Positions 47,438 to 56,706 of a DNA stretch of 59,805 nucleotides are shown here, in pieces. The position numbers and the translations under genes are program-made. How positions within the stretch are numbered: position 1 is the first letter of the stretch; every line of letters begins with the position of its first letter. Under the pieces are notes generated by a model that saw nothing but the letters and a program-made list of their open reading frames with translations, was not told where the DNA came from and searched no databases. This stretch comes from Bacteroides graminisolvens DSM 19988 = JCM 15093 (GTDB taxonomy: Bacteria > Bacteroidota > Bacteroidia > Bacteroidales > Bacteroidaceae): the NCBI RefSeq assembly GCF_000428125.1, contig NZ_ATZI01000015.1, positions 1 through 59,805 of the forward strand. Direction: 5' to 3'.

Positions 47438-47492
47438 GGTATATTTCATATCTTTATAGCCAAATAAAAGAAAACATCAATATTTAATTGAT

Positions 47493-47699
47493 ATGAATCG
47501 AATAAAAGAAGTCCTGGAAGAGAAAGGAATCAAGCAAACGTGGCTCGCAGAGAAGATCGGCAAAAGTTTCAGCCAAACCAACGCCTACGTCTGCAACCGC
47601 CGCCAACCCAGCTTGGAGGTATTATTTCAGATAGCAGAATTATTAAATGTAAACCCCAAAGACTTGTTAGCAGAGCCTGACAAGTCATCTAATGAATAA
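47493..47699 (+). CDS. XRE-family HTH regulator (controller-like)
   Basis: A 68-residue protein that is almost entirely one helix-turn-helix domain: IKQTWLAEKIGKSFSQTNAY followed by RRQPSLEVLFQIAELLNVNPKDLL. Such small proteins act as repressors or as controller proteins of restriction-modification systems. It lies 6 bp before the methyltransferase gene and just after a palindromic site. Control of the following operon, by timing expression after entry into a new host, is a reasonable inference. Confidence 0.88.
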   Translation: MNRIKEVLEEKGIKQTWLAEKIGKSFSQTNAYVCNRRQPSLEVLFQIAELLNVNPKDLLAEPDKSSNE

Positions 47700-47705
47700 T
47701 ATAAT

Positions 47706-50372
47706 ATGGCAACGACAATCAGTTATCAAGATATAGAAAAAAGACTCACAGTGTTCAAAGAATCTTTTCCTATAGAAGAAATACCTTACATCTTATTAAG
47801 AGCCTTTGGTACTACAGATACATATATCAAAAGATACAAAGATGGTAAAGGCATTATTTCCGGCTTCAACGGTCTATTGATTAAAGGTTTGCTTGCATAC
47901 CGTCAAGTGTCGACAGAAGCTCTTCTTTCTGAACTGGAGATGATGAAAGACGATCCTGTTGTGCTACGTGCAAAACCACGCTTATTGATTACCTCCGATG
48001 GAAACTCTATTCAAGCTTATGGTCCTAAGGAAGAAGAGTCGTACGACAATAAACTAAAATCTCTATGGCTGGACTTTCAATTCTTTTACCCATTGGCAGG
48101 AGTAGAACGTTACCGAGGTGTTGACGAGAATCCAGCCGATGTAAAAGCTGCCGAGAAAATGGCCAAGCTTCATGATGAAATTCGCCGATACAATGAATTC
48201 TCATCAGGCGACGATTTACACGATCTGAATATCTTTATGACCCGCTTGCTTTTCTGCTTCTTTGCTGAAGATACCGGAATATTCGAAGAGAATCTGTTTA
48301 CTGCTTCCATCAGTCGCTATACCCAAGAAGACGGCTCCGATCTTTCTGAATATTTGAGTGCTTGTTTCAATATAATGGATAAGGATTTGAGAGTAGGAGT
48401 TCCTTCTGTTATCACCCAATTTCCTTATGTCAATGGAGGATTATTTCATAAACAAATATCTATTCCTAAGATGGGATATAGAGCCCGAAAGCTGATCCTT
48501 GAATGCGGTGGGCTGAACTGGAAAGATATTAATCCGGATATTTTCGGTTCTATGATTCAGGCTGTAGTCTCTCCCAGTCAACGAGGTTCGTTGGGAATGC
48601 ACTATACAAGTGTACCAAACATTATGAAAGTTATCCAGCCGTTGTTTCTTGACAATCTTTACGAGGAGTTTACGAGGATTAAAGTAAGTGTAAAAGGTTT
48701 GCGCCAACTACTAGTCCGTATTTCTAAGATGAAATTCTTTGACCCTGCCTGCGGAAGCGGTAATTTCTTAATCATTGCTTATAAAGAGCTGCGTAAACTT
48801 GAAATCTTAATCTGGAAACAAATATCATCCCTAAAAGGGCAATACGAAATCCCCTTTGTCAACATTCAGTTAAATCAATTTTATGGAATAGAGATTGACG
48901 ACTTTGCTCACGAAGTGGCCATGCTTTCTCTCTGGCTGGCAGAGCATCAGATGAACTGTATGTTCACATGTGAATTTACAAATGTGCAGATTCCAGCACT
49001 TCCTTTGCGCACAAATGGGAATATTGTTCAAGGGAATGCTTGCCGAGTGGATTGGAATGAGGTTTGTCCGCATACGGAAGAGGAAGAGGTGTTTGTATTT
49101 GGGAATCCACCGTATTTGGGAAGTTCTCTACAAGAAGAAGAACACAAAAAAGATATGGAATTGGTTTTTTCCTGCTTTGATGGTTGGAAAAATCTCGATT
49201 ATATTTCTTGTTGGTTTCTTTTAGGGAGCATGTATATACAAGGTTCACAATCTAAATGCGCTTTCGTTTCAACTAATTCGGTGTGTCAAGGAGAGCAAGT
49301 ATATTTACTTTGGAATCCTATATTTTCTTTAAATATAAAAATATACTTTGCCCATAGAAGTTTTAAATGGAATAATAATGCAAAACATAATGCTGGTGTA
49401 ACTTGTGTAATTATTGGCTTAATGTCTAACAATCGAGACTCAAAATGCATACTATCTTCCGATGAAAAATATTTTCTTGTAAACAATATTACGCCATATC
49501 TCATTCCTTCCGAGAAACAAACAATCGTTTTAAAAAGAAGTAAATCTATATATTTAGTACCAACAATGGATTATGGAAGTAAACCTACAGATGGGGGAAA
49601 TTTATTATTAAACCAACAAGAACTAAAAGACTTCTCAGCAGACTACCCTAATGCAGCTATTTATATAAAACCATTTGTTGGTTCAGATGATTTTATAAAT
49701 GGGAAACATAGATATTGTTTTTGGATTGAAGAAAATCAATATTCAGATGCTTATGCTATATTCCCTATTAAGGAACGTATAGAGAAAGTTAAACTCATGC
49801 GACTCAATAGCAAAAAAGAAGCTACAAGAAAAGATGCAGAAAGAGCTTTTCAATTTGCAGAATGTAGATATAAAGATGCTGATTGCATTATTATACCCCG
49901 GCATTCCTCTGAAAATAGGGATTATATACCCATGGGTTTCTTATCCAAAGGAACAGTTGTCGCAGATTCTGCTTTTGCTGTCTACGATGCTCCCATGTGG
50001 CTTTTCGGTATTCTCACCAGTAAGATACACATGGCTTGGGTTAAAATCGTTGGAGGAAGACTGGAAACCCGATATCGCTATTCTGCTCAACTTTGCTACA
50101 ACACTTTTCCTTTCCCTAAAATCTCCGAAGAGAAGAAAAAGCAAATCGAATCTGCTGCCGAAGAAGTTCTTTTATGCCGCGAAGACTATCCTGATAAAAC
50201 ATTAGCAGATCTTTATGATCCAGATAAAATGCCAGATAATCTTCGCCAAGCACATCATGCTTTAGACTTGATTGTAGAGAGTTGCTATCAAGACAAACCA
50301 TTCGAGAATGATGAAGAGCGATTGGAGTGCCTGTTCAAGTTATATGAGAAAATGACTAAAAAAGAAAAATAG
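47706..50372 (+). CDS. MmeI-like class I DNA methyltransferase
   Basis: An 888-residue protein related to type IIL (MmeI-like) enzymes, predicted to methylate adenine in DNA. The helical spacer contains LNIFMTRLLFCFFAEDTGIFEENLF and VNGGLF. The methyltransferase core has motif I DPACGSGNFL (from residue 346) and motif IV NPPY (from 467). The target-recognition region lies at about 640-800. In MmeI the N-terminus is a nuclease with D and E-x-K residues before the PRYVVL-like strand; here that place reads ISGFNGLLIKGLLAYRQ and no such pattern is visible. Cleavage is probably left to the downstream genes. Confidence 0.88.
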   Translation: MATTISYQDIEKRLTVFKESFPIEEIPYILLRAFGTTDTYIKRYKDGKGIISGFNGLLIKGLLAYRQVSTEALLSELEMMKDDPVVLRAKPRLLITSDGNSIQAYGPKEEESYDNKLKSLWLDFQFFYPLAGVERYRGVDENPADVKAAEKMAKLHDEIRRYNEFSSGDDLHDLNIFMTRLLFCFFAEDTGIFEENLFTASISRYTQEDGSDLSEYLSACFNIMDKDLRVGVPSVITQFPYVNGGLFHKQISIPKMGYRARKLILECGGLNWKDINPDIFGSMIQAVVSPSQRGSLGMHYTSVPNIMKVIQPLFLDNLYEEFTRIKVSVKGLRQLLVRISKMKFFDPACGSGNFLIIAYKELRKLEILIWKQISSLKGQYEIPFVNIQLNQFYGIEIDDFAHEVAMLSLWLAEHQMNCMFTCEFTNVQIPALPLRTNGNIVQGNACRVDWNEVCPHTEEEEVFVFGNPPYLGSSLQEEEHKKDMELVFSCFDGWKNLDYISCWFLLGSMYIQGSQSKCAFVSTNSVCQGEQVYLLWNPIFSLNIKIYFAHRSFKWNNNAKHNAGVTCVIIGLMSNNRDSKCILSSDEKYFLVNNITPYLIPSEKQTIVLKRSKSIYLVPTMDYGSKPTDGGNLLLNQQELKDFSADYPNAAIYIKPFVGSDDFINGKHRYCFWIEENQYSDAYAIFPIKERIEKVKLMRLNSKKEATRKDAERAFQFAECRYKDADCIIIPRHSSENRDYIPMGFLSKGTVVADSAFAVYDAPMWLFGILTSKIHMAWVKIVGGRLETRYRYSAQLCYNTFPFPKISEEKKKQIESAAEEVLLCREDYPDKTLADLYDPDKMPDNLRQAHHALDLIVESCYQDKPFENDEERLECLFKLYEKMTKKEK

Positions 50373-50375
50373 ATT

Positions 50376-52355
50376 ATGAAAGCCGAAAATATAGTAGACA
50401 TTACATACGAACAAACCGGACGATCCACCAATACCAATAAACTAGGTATGCGTGAGATGCAAGCCAAAGTATATGAATGTAAAGACAAGCAATACTTACT
50501 TATCAAAGCACCACCCGCATCCGGCAAAAGTCGAGCTATGATGTTTGTTGCACTCTATAAAATGCAATATCAAGGCATTCAAAAGGCTATTGTATCAGTA
50601 CCCGAAAAAACCATTGGCGGTTCCTTTAAAAATACAAATTTAAAAGAGTTTGGGTTCTTTGCGGATTGGACTGTTGCACCTTATTATAATTTATGTGGCG
50701 GAGACGATGAAAGCAATAAAGTGGGACGGTTCAAAGAGTTTCTACAAGACAAAGCGGCCAAAACTCTTGTGTGTACGCACTCTACACTACGTTATGCTTT
50801 CAAGGATTTGGACGACGAATGTTTCAATGATACATTGATTGGTATTGATGAATTCCACCATACTTCAGCAGATGCTGACAGCGGATTGGGAGACATCGTG
50901 CGCCGACTCATGGCCAATACTAATGCTCATATACTAGCCATGACGGGATCGTATTTTCGAGGAGATGGAGTTCCAGTGCTACGTGCAGAAGATGAAGCTA
51001 GATTTCACCCGGTAACCTATAACTACTATCAGCAGCTAAATGGCTATCAATATCTAAAGAATCTGGTTATTGGATATAAATTCTATCAAGGCAACTATTT
51101 GGATGCCGTATCAGAAGTGCTCGATACTACCAAGAAAACTATAATTCACATACCTTCGGTCAATTCGCGTGCAGCTACCGGACTAGGCAAGCATACAGAA
51201 GTGGATGAAATCATGCAAAAGATTGGTACTGTTAGATATACTGACTATAACACCACGATTAAATATGTTGTTACTCCAGATGGCAGAGAATTAAAAATAG
51301 CAAACCTTGTAGAGGAAACGGCTTCTGAACGTGAAACACTTCAACGTTATCTCCGTAACATAAAAAAGAAAGAAGATGTAGATATTATCATAGCACTTGG
51401 AACAGCAAAGGAAGGATTCGACTGGAAATGGTGTGAACACTGCCTTACAATTGGAGTTCGAGGATCATTGACAGAAATTGTGCAGATCATAGGCAGATGT
51501 ACCCGTGACTGCGAAGGAAAAGAGACTGCCCAATTTACAAATCTGATAGCAATGCCTAATGCTAAACAAGATGATGTAACCGTAGCTGTCAATGATTTAT
51601 TGAAAGCAATAACGGCTTCACTTCTGATGGAACAAGTAATGGCGCCATCGTGGAAGTTTAAAACAGCCAAAGAGGTAAAAGAAGGAGCAGAAGGCGGCGA
51701 TGGTGATAAACGTACACTGATTGTAGAAGGATTGAAACCGTTATCTTCGGAAAAAACAAAAATAATCGTTGCTGAACAATTAGATGACTTGAAAGCGACC
51801 ATCCTACAAGATGATATGATTGTAAAAGCTATGGCATCTGATACCTACGCAGAAACGATCAACAAAGTACTTATCCCTAAAATCATCAAGGAGAAATATC
51901 CCGATTTAACCACAGACGAAGTGGAAGAAGTTCGCCAACGCACGATACTGGATACTATAGTAAAAGGAAATAATGTAGAAGTACAGCCGGACGGACAACG
52001 TCTTTTGCGACTTACCAATAAATTTATCAACATCGATAAACTGTCTATCAATATTATTGACACAATCAATCCTTTTCAAAGGGCCTATGAAATTCTGTCG
52101 AAACAGGTGAATGCTGGAATGCTGAAAGTGATCCAAGATACGATTGCCGAACAAAAATACGACATGAGCCTTGAAGAAGCTATTTTTCTCTTCAAAGGTC
52201 CATTGAAGCAATATATCGTTGCCAACAATGGGCAACTTCCTGATATAAATCATCCTAATCTGAAAGTACAAAGGCTGGCACAAGCCTATCTAAAGATTAA
52301 GAATCAGAAAATCAGAAAAGAAATGGGATTGGAATACGATCCAAAGAGTAATTAA
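50376..52355 (+). CDS. SF2 DEAD/DEAH-type helicase
   Basis: A 659-residue superfamily 2 helicase. Walker A is APPASGKS (45-52). Motif II is DEFHH (from residue 158), motif III MTGSYFRG, and motif VI QIIGRCTRDCE (from 370). The region after 450 is helical and specific to this group. It lies 3 bp after the methyltransferase gene, so they are co-translated. In this setting it probably translocates on DNA for a restriction complex, as in type I and III systems, but it has no nuclease domain of its own that I can see. Confidence 0.9.
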   Translation: MKAENIVDITYEQTGRSTNTNKLGMREMQAKVYECKDKQYLLIKAPPASGKSRAMMFVALYKMQYQGIQKAIVSVPEKTIGGSFKNTNLKEFGFFADWTVAPYYNLCGGDDESNKVGRFKEFLQDKAAKTLVCTHSTLRYAFKDLDDECFNDTLIGIDEFHHTSADADSGLGDIVRRLMANTNAHILAMTGSYFRGDGVPVLRAEDEARFHPVTYNYYQQLNGYQYLKNLVIGYKFYQGNYLDAVSEVLDTTKKTIIHIPSVNSRAATGLGKHTEVDEIMQKIGTVRYTDYNTTIKYVVTPDGRELKIANLVEETASERETLQRYLRNIKKKEDVDIIIALGTAKEGFDWKWCEHCLTIGVRGSLTEIVQIIGRCTRDCEGKETAQFTNLIAMPNAKQDDVTVAVNDLLKAITASLLMEQVMAPSWKFKTAKEVKEGAEGGDGDKRTLIVEGLKPLSSEKTKIIVAEQLDDLKATILQDDMIVKAMASDTYAETINKVLIPKIIKEKYPDLTTDEVEEVRQRTILDTIVKGNNVEVQPDGQRLLRLTNKFINIDKLSINIIDTINPFQRAYEILSKQVNAGMLKVIQDTIAEQKYDMSLEEAIFLFKGPLKQYIVANNGQLPDINHPNLKVQRLAQAYLKIKNQKIRKEMGLEYDPKSN

Positions 52356-52377
52356 TTCATAAATAGAAAAGTGTCCC

Positions 52378-52647
52378 ATGGAATATCCTAAAGAGCTTGA
52401 AGAATTATTTAACGATCCCCTTTTAGCAGATGTTAAACCTGCTTCTAAGCCACTGACAGCAGATGACCGTTTGGCCGAGAAACTTTTGTGCATTAATGAG
52501 TATATAAAGCGAACAGGACATCGCCCCCTACCCGGAGGAAATCTTGAAGAGAAAAAACTTTGTCGAAGTCTGGAGGCTATACTGAATCATCCTTCTGTAT
52601 CTTCATTAAAAAACTATGATGAATTCAACCTGTTAAATATAGAGTAG
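52378..52647 (+). CDS. Small helical protein with ELEELF motif
   Basis: An 89-residue protein without membrane segments or catalytic motif. Its N-terminus KELEELFNDPLL is nearly the same as residues 9-19 of the next protein (KELEELFKDPIL). The rest (DRLAEKLLCINEYIKRTGHRPLPGGNLEEKKLCRSL) resembles the short helical units found beside helicases and GIY-YIG nucleases in defence genes. It may be a docking or antitoxin-like partner. It is 22 bp after the helicase gene and 3 bp before the nuclease gene. Confidence 0.75.
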   Translation: MEYPKELEELFNDPLLADVKPASKPLTADDRLAEKLLCINEYIKRTGHRPLPGGNLEEKKLCRSLEAILNHPSVSSLKNYDEFNLLNIE

Positions 52648-52650
52648 CTT

Positions 52651-53916
52651 ATGGAAATAGATGACATCAATAAAGAACTGGAGGAACTATTTAAAGACCC
52701 TATATTAGAGATTACTGATGAGGAGAAAGCCCTTTTTACTCTTCCGGAAGTTCTAAAGGCAAAGAAAGAACGTAAAGAAGCTGATTATGTAGCTCAACGA
52801 GTTGTTTGTGAAAACTTTGCTGATTATGAATCCGGATTTAAGCAAGTCCATAAAGATCTACGTGAAGGCAAACGAATGTTGAAAAGATATACAGGTGAAT
52901 CTGCTATTCAAGCCGGATATTATTATGTATTAAACGGGGTAGTGGTTTATTTGGATAAGCTGATAGAGATGAGGAAAGAGAACAGAACCGGCGGACACCT
53001 CGATGGACGGACACGCCTTATATATGAAAACGGAACAGAATCTGATATAAAATTCAGAACTTTAGGAAAAAGCATACAAATAGACGGGTTCATTATTACA
53101 GAGAGTACAGAAACAGATGAAGTTGCTTTAGAAGTTCGTTTTAATAATATAGAAAGTTCTGATATTGCGGATGGATACATATATGTACTATCTTCTTTAT
53201 CTACTGATCCACAAATACAAGGGCAAAAAGACTTATATAAAATAGGTTTCTCAACAACAAGAGTTGAAGAACGGATAAAGAATTGTGAATATGAGCCGAC
53301 TTACCTAATGGACCAAGTGAAAATAGTTTCGGTATGGAAAACCTTTAATATGAAGACAAACGTATTCGAAAACATTATCCATCAGTTTTTTAAATCCGTA
53401 CAATTCAAAGTTAAGGTTAGAGATATAGCGGGGAACGAGTCTATCCCTCAAGAATGGTTTGTTGTGCCATTAGGGATTATTGAACGAGTGGTAGAAATGA
53501 TTATTGATGGTTCCGTTGTTGATTATAGATATAATCCAACCATGCAAGTACTCGAAAAGGTTGAAAAAGAAAAGAGAACAGCAAGTGATAAAGTAGATAC
53601 AACTGGCTGGTCTATCCTAACACTGCGAATCAAACAAATTTATTTTGATTTAATCCTAAAAGGTGAAAAAACGGTTGAATACAGAGATATGAAGCAAAGC
53701 CAAATAGGCAAATACACATGGGTAGAACAAGATACAGGCACTAGATATTTGCGCAAATTTGATGCATTACGTCTATTTGTTCGAAATACAGCCGGCGGCG
53801 GAGACAGAATGTTGGTCGAAGTTATAGATACTCAATATAATCCGGATTCTAGACAGGTGGAGTACCTGCTGGGAAAGGTTTTGGAAGTTGATATCAAATC
53901 TAATTTACATAAATAA
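52651..53916 (+). CDS. GIY-YIG nuclease (T5orf172-like) fused to ASCH domain
   Basis: A 421-residue protein. Residues 8-110 contain the ELEELFKDP motif and a helical unit (FADYESGFKQVHKDLREGKRML). Residues about 117-131 have RLIYENGTESDIKFR. The GIY-YIG domain shows GYIYVL (175-180), YKIG (196-199), R204/R208 and catalytic E240 in VFENIIHQFF, so the site looks complete. Residues 320-418 form an ASCH domain (WSILTLRIKQIYFDLILKGEKTVEYR), a fold that binds nucleic acid and in some proteins modified bases. Probably the cutting subunit of the system. Confidence 0.87.
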   Translation: MEIDDINKELEELFKDPILEITDEEKALFTLPEVLKAKKERKEADYVAQRVVCENFADYESGFKQVHKDLREGKRMLKRYTGESAIQAGYYYVLNGVVVYLDKLIEMRKENRTGGHLDGRTRLIYENGTESDIKFRTLGKSIQIDGFIITESTETDEVALEVRFNNIESSDIADGYIYVLSSLSTDPQIQGQKDLYKIGFSTTRVEERIKNCEYEPTYLMDQVKIVSVWKTFNMKTNVFENIIHQFFKSVQFKVKVRDIAGNESIPQEWFVVPLGIIERVVEMIIDGSVVDYRYNPTMQVLEKVEKEKRTASDKVDTTGWSILTLRIKQIYFDLILKGEKTVEYRDMKQSQIGKYTWVEQDTGTRYLRKFDALRLFVRNTAGGGDRMLVEVIDTQYNPDSRQVEYLLGKVLEVDIKSNLHK

Positions 53917-53917
53917 T

Positions 53918-54832
53918 ATGCAAAATATAATAGCAGTCATTTGGGATTTTGATAAAACGCTAGTAGATGGCTATATGCAAGATCCTATCTTTGAAGAGTA
54001 TAATATAGATCCTAAGAATTTTTGGGAAGAAGTAAACAAATTACCTGAACGATATTTGAAAGAGCAGGATGTAAAGGTTAATCCAGATACAATTTACCTG
54101 AATCAGTTCATTAAATATGCTAAAGAAGGCAAATTTGCAGGATTGAATAATGATAAGTTAAAGGAATTTGGAAGCAAGTTAAAATTCTATCCCGGTATCC
54201 CTGATATATTTAGAACCAGTAAAGAACTACTAGCAAATGATCCAGCCTGCAAAGAGTATAATATTAAAGTGGAGCACTATATTGTTAGTACTGGATTTGC
54301 TCAAGTTATACGAGGTTCTTCCGTTATGGAGCATATTGAAGATATTTGGGGGTGCGAGCTAATAGAAGCACCTGATCCGAATCAAGAAGGTTGTTCTATC
54401 ATCAGTGAAATAGGATTTACAATTGATAATTCTACTAAAACTAGAGCCATCTTTGAAATCAATAAGGGTATCAATAAAAATCAAGATGTAAATGTAAATA
54501 GCAATTTGTCTGAAGAGCAAAGAAGAATAAGCTTTAAGAATATGATTTATATAGCGGATGGTCCTAGTGATGTTCCTGCTTTTTCTGTTGTAAAAGGAAG
54601 AGGAGGCGCAACTTTTGCTATATACCCTCACGGTAATGAAAAAGCATTCAAACAAGTGGAACAGTTGAGAATAGAAGGACGTATTGATATGTTTGCAGAA
54701 GCTAACTATAATGATAAAACAACCGCTTCTATGTGGATTTGTAATAAGATACTTGAATTTGCAGAGCGTATTAAACAAACAGAGAAAAGTAAACATTCTG
54801 GGAATTTCAACACCCCCAAACACTTAATATAG
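53918..54832 (+). CDS. HAD-family phosphatase in the defence operon
   Basis: A 304-residue HAD hydrolase. Motif I is WDFDKTLVD, motif II YIVSTGFAQ, and motif IV IADGPSDVPAFSVVKGRGG, as in phosphoserine-phosphatase-like enzymes. A cap domain lies between motif I and II. I chose ATG 53918; an in-frame ATG at 53888 lies inside the nuclease gene. It begins 1 bp after the nuclease stop, so it is part of the same operon. The substrate is unknown; a nucleotide or a terminal phosphate on DNA is possible. Confidence 0.85.
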   Translation: MQNIIAVIWDFDKTLVDGYMQDPIFEEYNIDPKNFWEEVNKLPERYLKEQDVKVNPDTIYLNQFIKYAKEGKFAGLNNDKLKEFGSKLKFYPGIPDIFRTSKELLANDPACKEYNIKVEHYIVSTGFAQVIRGSSVMEHIEDIWGCELIEAPDPNQEGCSIISEIGFTIDNSTKTRAIFEINKGINKNQDVNVNSNLSEEQRRISFKNMIYIADGPSDVPAFSVVKGRGGATFAIYPHGNEKAFKQVEQLRIEGRIDMFAEANYNDKTTASMWICNKILEFAERIKQTEKSKHSGNFNTPKHLI

Positions 54833-54847
54833 CAAACTTTATCAATT

Positions 54848-56662
54848 ATGGCTGAAAAATATAATGCATCCAATATAGCATTAGAACAAATCCTGAACTT
54901 CATTAAGTCCGGTGAAATCGCTATTCCAGAAATTCAACGTCCTTTTGTCTGGAAACCCAGACAGGTACGTGATTTGATTGACTCACTATACACAGGTTAT
55001 CCAACCGGATACTTTATTATCTCTCAAAGTCCCAATATGAAGTTGAAAGACGGCACTCTTTCCGAAGGAAAAAAGATAATGATAGATGGACAACAACGTG
55101 TAACTGCACTGATGACTGCCATTATGGGAATGGAAGTTATCAATGCCAACTTCGAGAAAAAAAGAATAAAAATAGCATTTAATCCTTTGGCTAATCCTGA
55201 AAATGAGGAAGAAATATTCAAAGTACAAGATAATGCCATTTTGAGAGATAAACGCTGGATTGCAGATATTGCAGAAGTTTTTAAACCGACTTTTGATCTA
55301 TGGCAGTTCGTAAATGAATATTGTACTGTAAATACTGAGATTAGAGGAAGCGAATTGAATAAAATTCTCATGCAGTTGATGGATATCAAGAACCGTCAAA
55401 TAGGTGTAATTACGTTAAACAGAGAGCTCACAATTGACGAAGTTACAGAGATTTTCATTCGCATCAACAGCCAAGGGGCAAAACTGAACCAAGCAGACTT
55501 TGCCATGTCAAAGATTGCAGCCAATACGAACTATGGCGGTAATGTACTAAGAAAAGCTATCGATTATTTCTCGCATTTAGCTATCCAACCGGATTGGTAT
55601 GGAGATATGTGTAAAGATGTAGAATTTATCGCGACTCCATTTGCTAACAAATTAAAGTGGCTAAAAGATGATCGTGAAGATATATTTGATCCTGATTATA
55701 ATGATATTCTTCGAATAGCCTTCATGTATAAGTTCAATCGTGCCAAAATGAAGGACTTAGTAAGTTTGTTAGGAGGACGCGATTTTGAAACACGTGAATA
55801 TAAAGAAGATATTGCAGAAGTTTCATTTCAAAAGCTTACAGAAGGGGTTATGGATTTTATGAACGAGTATGCCTTTTCAAACTTTGTATTAACAATTAAG
55901 TCAGCCGGATTTATCAGTAATAAATTGATAAACTCACAAATGACACTCGACTTCGCTTATACGCTTTATCTCTTACTCCATGCTGATCCTAATATTGACA
56001 ATTCAAAAATTAAGCATTACGTTGCTAAATGGTATGTCATGACAACTTTAACCAGCAGATATATCACCTCCCCTGAGAGTGTTATGGATACAGATATTCG
56101 CAGAATTAAAGAAAGAGGGTTTGTAGCATACTTCGAGGAAGTTGAAGCCGCCAATTTATCTGAGACCTTTTGGAGTGTAGGATTAGTTCAAAACCTAGAA
56201 ACATCTGCTATCAACAGCCCATATTTTAATACGTATCTAGCAGCACAAATTTATAATGGAGATAATGCTCTATTTACAAATGGAGGTAAAGTTAGTGATT
56301 TGATTACCGTCATTGGGGATGTTCATCACATTTTCCCTAAAAAGTATTTAATCAGAAATGGCTGGACGGATAAATCGAAATACAATCAAATTGCAAACTA
56401 CACCTATCTTGATACACAAGTTAATAAAGCGGTATCTGATGATGCACCCTACATTTATTTCAGCAAAGCATTCGAACAATGTGAGACCAAACAACTCATA
56501 TATGGCAATATTACGGACTTAGATGTACTTCATAAGAATTTGAAACAAAATTGCATCCCGGAAAATATAGTAGAGATGTGGAATACTGATTACGACATTT
56601 TTTTAAATAAACGGCGTAAATTAATGGCGCATAAGATTAAAGAATACTATTATAATTTATAA
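54848..56662 (+). CDS. DUF262 (GmrS-like) protein with C-terminal HNH-type domain
   Basis: A 604-residue protein. The DUF262 ParB-like nucleotide site is seen as IPEIQRPFVW (26-35) and IDGQQRVTAL (79-88). A long helical middle follows. The C-terminal part contains DVHHIFPKKYL (histidines at about 493-494) followed by an Asn-rich segment with QIANYTYLD, which matches the DUF1524-type HNH site. This is the layout of single-chain GmrSD proteins, type IV restriction enzymes that cut modified phage DNA. It starts 15 bp after the HAD gene. The modification it senses is unknown. Confidence 0.88.
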   Translation: MAEKYNASNIALEQILNFIKSGEIAIPEIQRPFVWKPRQVRDLIDSLYTGYPTGYFIISQSPNMKLKDGTLSEGKKIMIDGQQRVTALMTAIMGMEVINANFEKKRIKIAFNPLANPENEEEIFKVQDNAILRDKRWIADIAEVFKPTFDLWQFVNEYCTVNTEIRGSELNKILMQLMDIKNRQIGVITLNRELTIDEVTEIFIRINSQGAKLNQADFAMSKIAANTNYGGNVLRKAIDYFSHLAIQPDWYGDMCKDVEFIATPFANKLKWLKDDREDIFDPDYNDILRIAFMYKFNRAKMKDLVSLLGGRDFETREYKEDIAEVSFQKLTEGVMDFMNEYAFSNFVLTIKSAGFISNKLINSQMTLDFAYTLYLLLHADPNIDNSKIKHYVAKWYVMTTLTSRYITSPESVMDTDIRRIKERGFVAYFEEVEAANLSETFWSVGLVQNLETSAINSPYFNTYLAAQIYNGDNALFTNGGKVSDLITVIGDVHHIFPKKYLIRNGWTDKSKYNQIANYTYLDTQVNKAVSDDAPYIYFSKAFEQCETKQLIYGNITDLDVLHKNLKQNCIPENIVEMWNTDYDIFLNKRRKLMAHKIKEYYYNL

Positions 56663-56706
56663 AGAAGGCTATATGCAGTTCATATATAATACAACAATAA
56701 TGATTC

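Noticed and set aside
47493..56662. Assignment as BREX or DISARM
   Set aside because: No PglZ, BrxC, BrxL, DrmA, DrmB or DrmC-like protein is seen; only the methyltransferase and helicase are comparable.
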